Of a stretch of 64,000 bases of DNA, positions 63,594-64,000 are shown in pieces. The stretch is from Flavobacterium sp. SCGC AAA160-P02 (GTDB lineage: Bacteria; Bacteroidota; Bacteroidia; Flavobacteriales; Flavobacteriaceae), in NCBI GenBank assembly GCA_000383355.1, contig KB911168.1, positions 1 through 64,000 of the forward strand. The letters are read 5' to 3'. A model generated the notes under the pieces. It saw only the letters and a program-made list of their open reading frames with translations. It did not search any database and had not been told where the DNA came from. The stretch's first letter is position 1. Every line of letters starts with the position of its first letter. The translations under genes were made by a program, and so were the position numbers.

Positions 63594-63638
63594 TAAAACA
63601 ATAAAACGGTTATACTATTATAGTGTAACCGTTTTTTT
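63594..63638 (+). terminator. element A, copy 5
   Basis: TAAAACAATAAAACGG directly after ATAC; hairpin CGGTTATACTA/TAGTGTAACCG then T7. It is adjacent to the stop codon of the convergent AhpD-like gene at 63640. Confidence 0.85.
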
Positions 63639-63639
63639 A

Positions 63640-64000
63640 TTAAACAAGACTTCTGAAAAAATTGAATATACTTCTCGACACCTTATATCCACTCCATTCT
63701 CTTGCCTTAAAAACAGTATCTAATTCTGTTTTGAAAACATGGTTGGTGTAATTACTAATCGTTTTTACAGAGATAGCCAAAATGACATCTAATATATTAC
63801 CCTCTGTATACCCTATATTTAGGAACGCTTGAACTTCATTTTCATCAGGCAACCCCCTTTTATTTACCATAGTGCTTACAAACCCTGATAGGCCTCTTAG
63901 TTTATCATCAGAAATTTTTGTGTGATCCCTTATGGATTCTGTCACTTCAAGTGGAACTTTAGATACAGTATCCGCTAACATACTATGGGCTGCCATACAA
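63640..64000 (-). CDS. AhpD/carboxymuconolactone decarboxylase-like protein, 5' truncated by window edge
   Basis: The frame is open to the right edge. The codon at 63999-63997 is TGT, giving C-MAAHSML, which fits the ExxCxxCxxxH active site of AhpD-like proteins, so the first cysteine is outside. NIGYTEGNILDVILAISVKTISNYTNHVF is the conserved C-terminal part (shown in full only in the sequence; positions about 63850-63735). The methionine at 63996 is internal, not a start. The last 17 residues (GYKVSRSIFNFFRSLV) look atypical and run up to element A5, so the C-terminus may have been altered by recombination there. Confidence 0.75.
   Translation of the reverse strand, partial: CMAAHSMLADTVSKVPLEVTESIRDHTKISDDKLRGLSGFVSTMVNKRGLPDENEVQAFLNIGYTEGNILDVILAISVKTISNYTNHVFKTELDTVFKAREWSGYKVSRSIFNFFRSLV

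Larger units (their letters stand above)
58504..63641 (+). other. modular cassette-like array downstream of tRNA-fMet
   Basis: Units joined at CTAC (or TTAC, ATAC): C1 (58504-58676, 173 bp); A1-acetolactate decarboxylase-like-B1 (58677-59568); A2-crp/fnr-DUF2141-SRPBCC-B2 (59569-61382); A3-XRE and DUF6249-like-B3 (61383-62229); A4-esterase-B4 (62230-63420); C5 (63421-63593, 173 bp); A5 and onward. A is a 45-bp terminator-like hairpin, B an 85-bp element, C a 173-bp self-complementary unit ending in a copy of the tRNA 3' end. Cargo genes are unrelated and lie on both strands. No integrase or transposase is in view. Confidence 0.75.

Noticed and set aside
58677..63638. Regularly recurring repeats as a CRISPR array
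   Set aside because: Repeat copies are 0.85-1.8 kb apart, spacers are whole genes, and no cas genes are present.
59484..63641. B+A elements as integron attC sites
   Set aside because: The layout is similar, but no RYYYAAC/GTTRRRY core pair is seen at the junctions, cargo lies on both strands, and no IntI gene is in the window.
63529..63723. 64-codon plus-strand ORF
   Set aside because: It runs through element C5, the tRNA-end copy and terminator A5 into the antisense of the AhpD-like gene; no ribosome binding site or protein-like pattern.

Overview
The window reads as chromosome of a marine-type member of the Flavobacteriaceae (Bacteroidetes); a Polaribacter-like genus is a guess. Evidence seen: A+T-rich DNA, Bacteroidetes TAnnTTTG -7 elements, a Na+-translocating NADH:quinone reductase operon, a type IX secretion cargo protein with a C-terminal sorting domain, a DUF5103 (T9SS plug) protein, many short lipoproteins, and DUF3127, DUF5916 and GSCFA proteins typical of this group.

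Layout. 1-4.4 kb: purK-purE-M3 peptidase, flanked by a perfect 95-bp inverted repeat lying inside two copies of a Rieske-like lipoprotein gene; one copy has an altered C-terminus and abuts the tail of an unknown gene. 4.5-8 kb: greA, a HIT protein, an orphan histidine kinase, a flavin reductase-like protein and DUF3127. 8-16.7 kb: a metalloprotease and a DUF5916 protein, P5C dehydrogenase, ApaG, DUF5103. 16.8-24.3 kb: nqrABC, an arylsulfotransferase-like lipoprotein, then nqrDEF. ApbE, the flavinyl transferase that loads NqrB and NqrC, lies at 32.9 kb. 24.3-43 kb: housekeeping and envelope genes (M24 peptidase, DEAD-box helicase, T9SS cargo, OmpA lipoprotein, map, gpmI, alaS) and one decayed small membrane-protein gene. 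43-52.6 kb: M23 peptidase with a short MerR regulator, an acyl-CoA dehydrogenase/kinase/SDR catabolic cluster, and LemA with two TPM proteins. 52.6-58.3 kb: YkgJ, SelO, MsrA-MsrB, Der, Era.

The most unusual region is 58.4-63.6 kb, directly downstream of the initiator tRNA gene. Unrelated cargo genes (acetolactate decarboxylase-like lipoprotein; Crp/Fnr regulator, DUF2141 and an SRPBCC-like protein; XRE regulator with a membrane protein; secreted esterase) are separated by repeated modules: an 85-bp element B, the tetranucleotide CTAC, and a 45-bp terminator element A. Two further units, each exactly 173 bp (element C), are highly self-complementary and end with a copy of the last 15 bases of the tRNA region. 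All seven junctions fall at CTAC or a one-base variant. This looks like a cassette array built by repeated site-specific insertion at the tRNA-fMet 3' end, resembling an integron in layout but without integron attC boxes or an integrase in view. The mechanism is inference; the repeats and their coordinates are read directly from the sequence.

The window ends inside an AhpD-like gene whose active-site motif is cut by the window edge.
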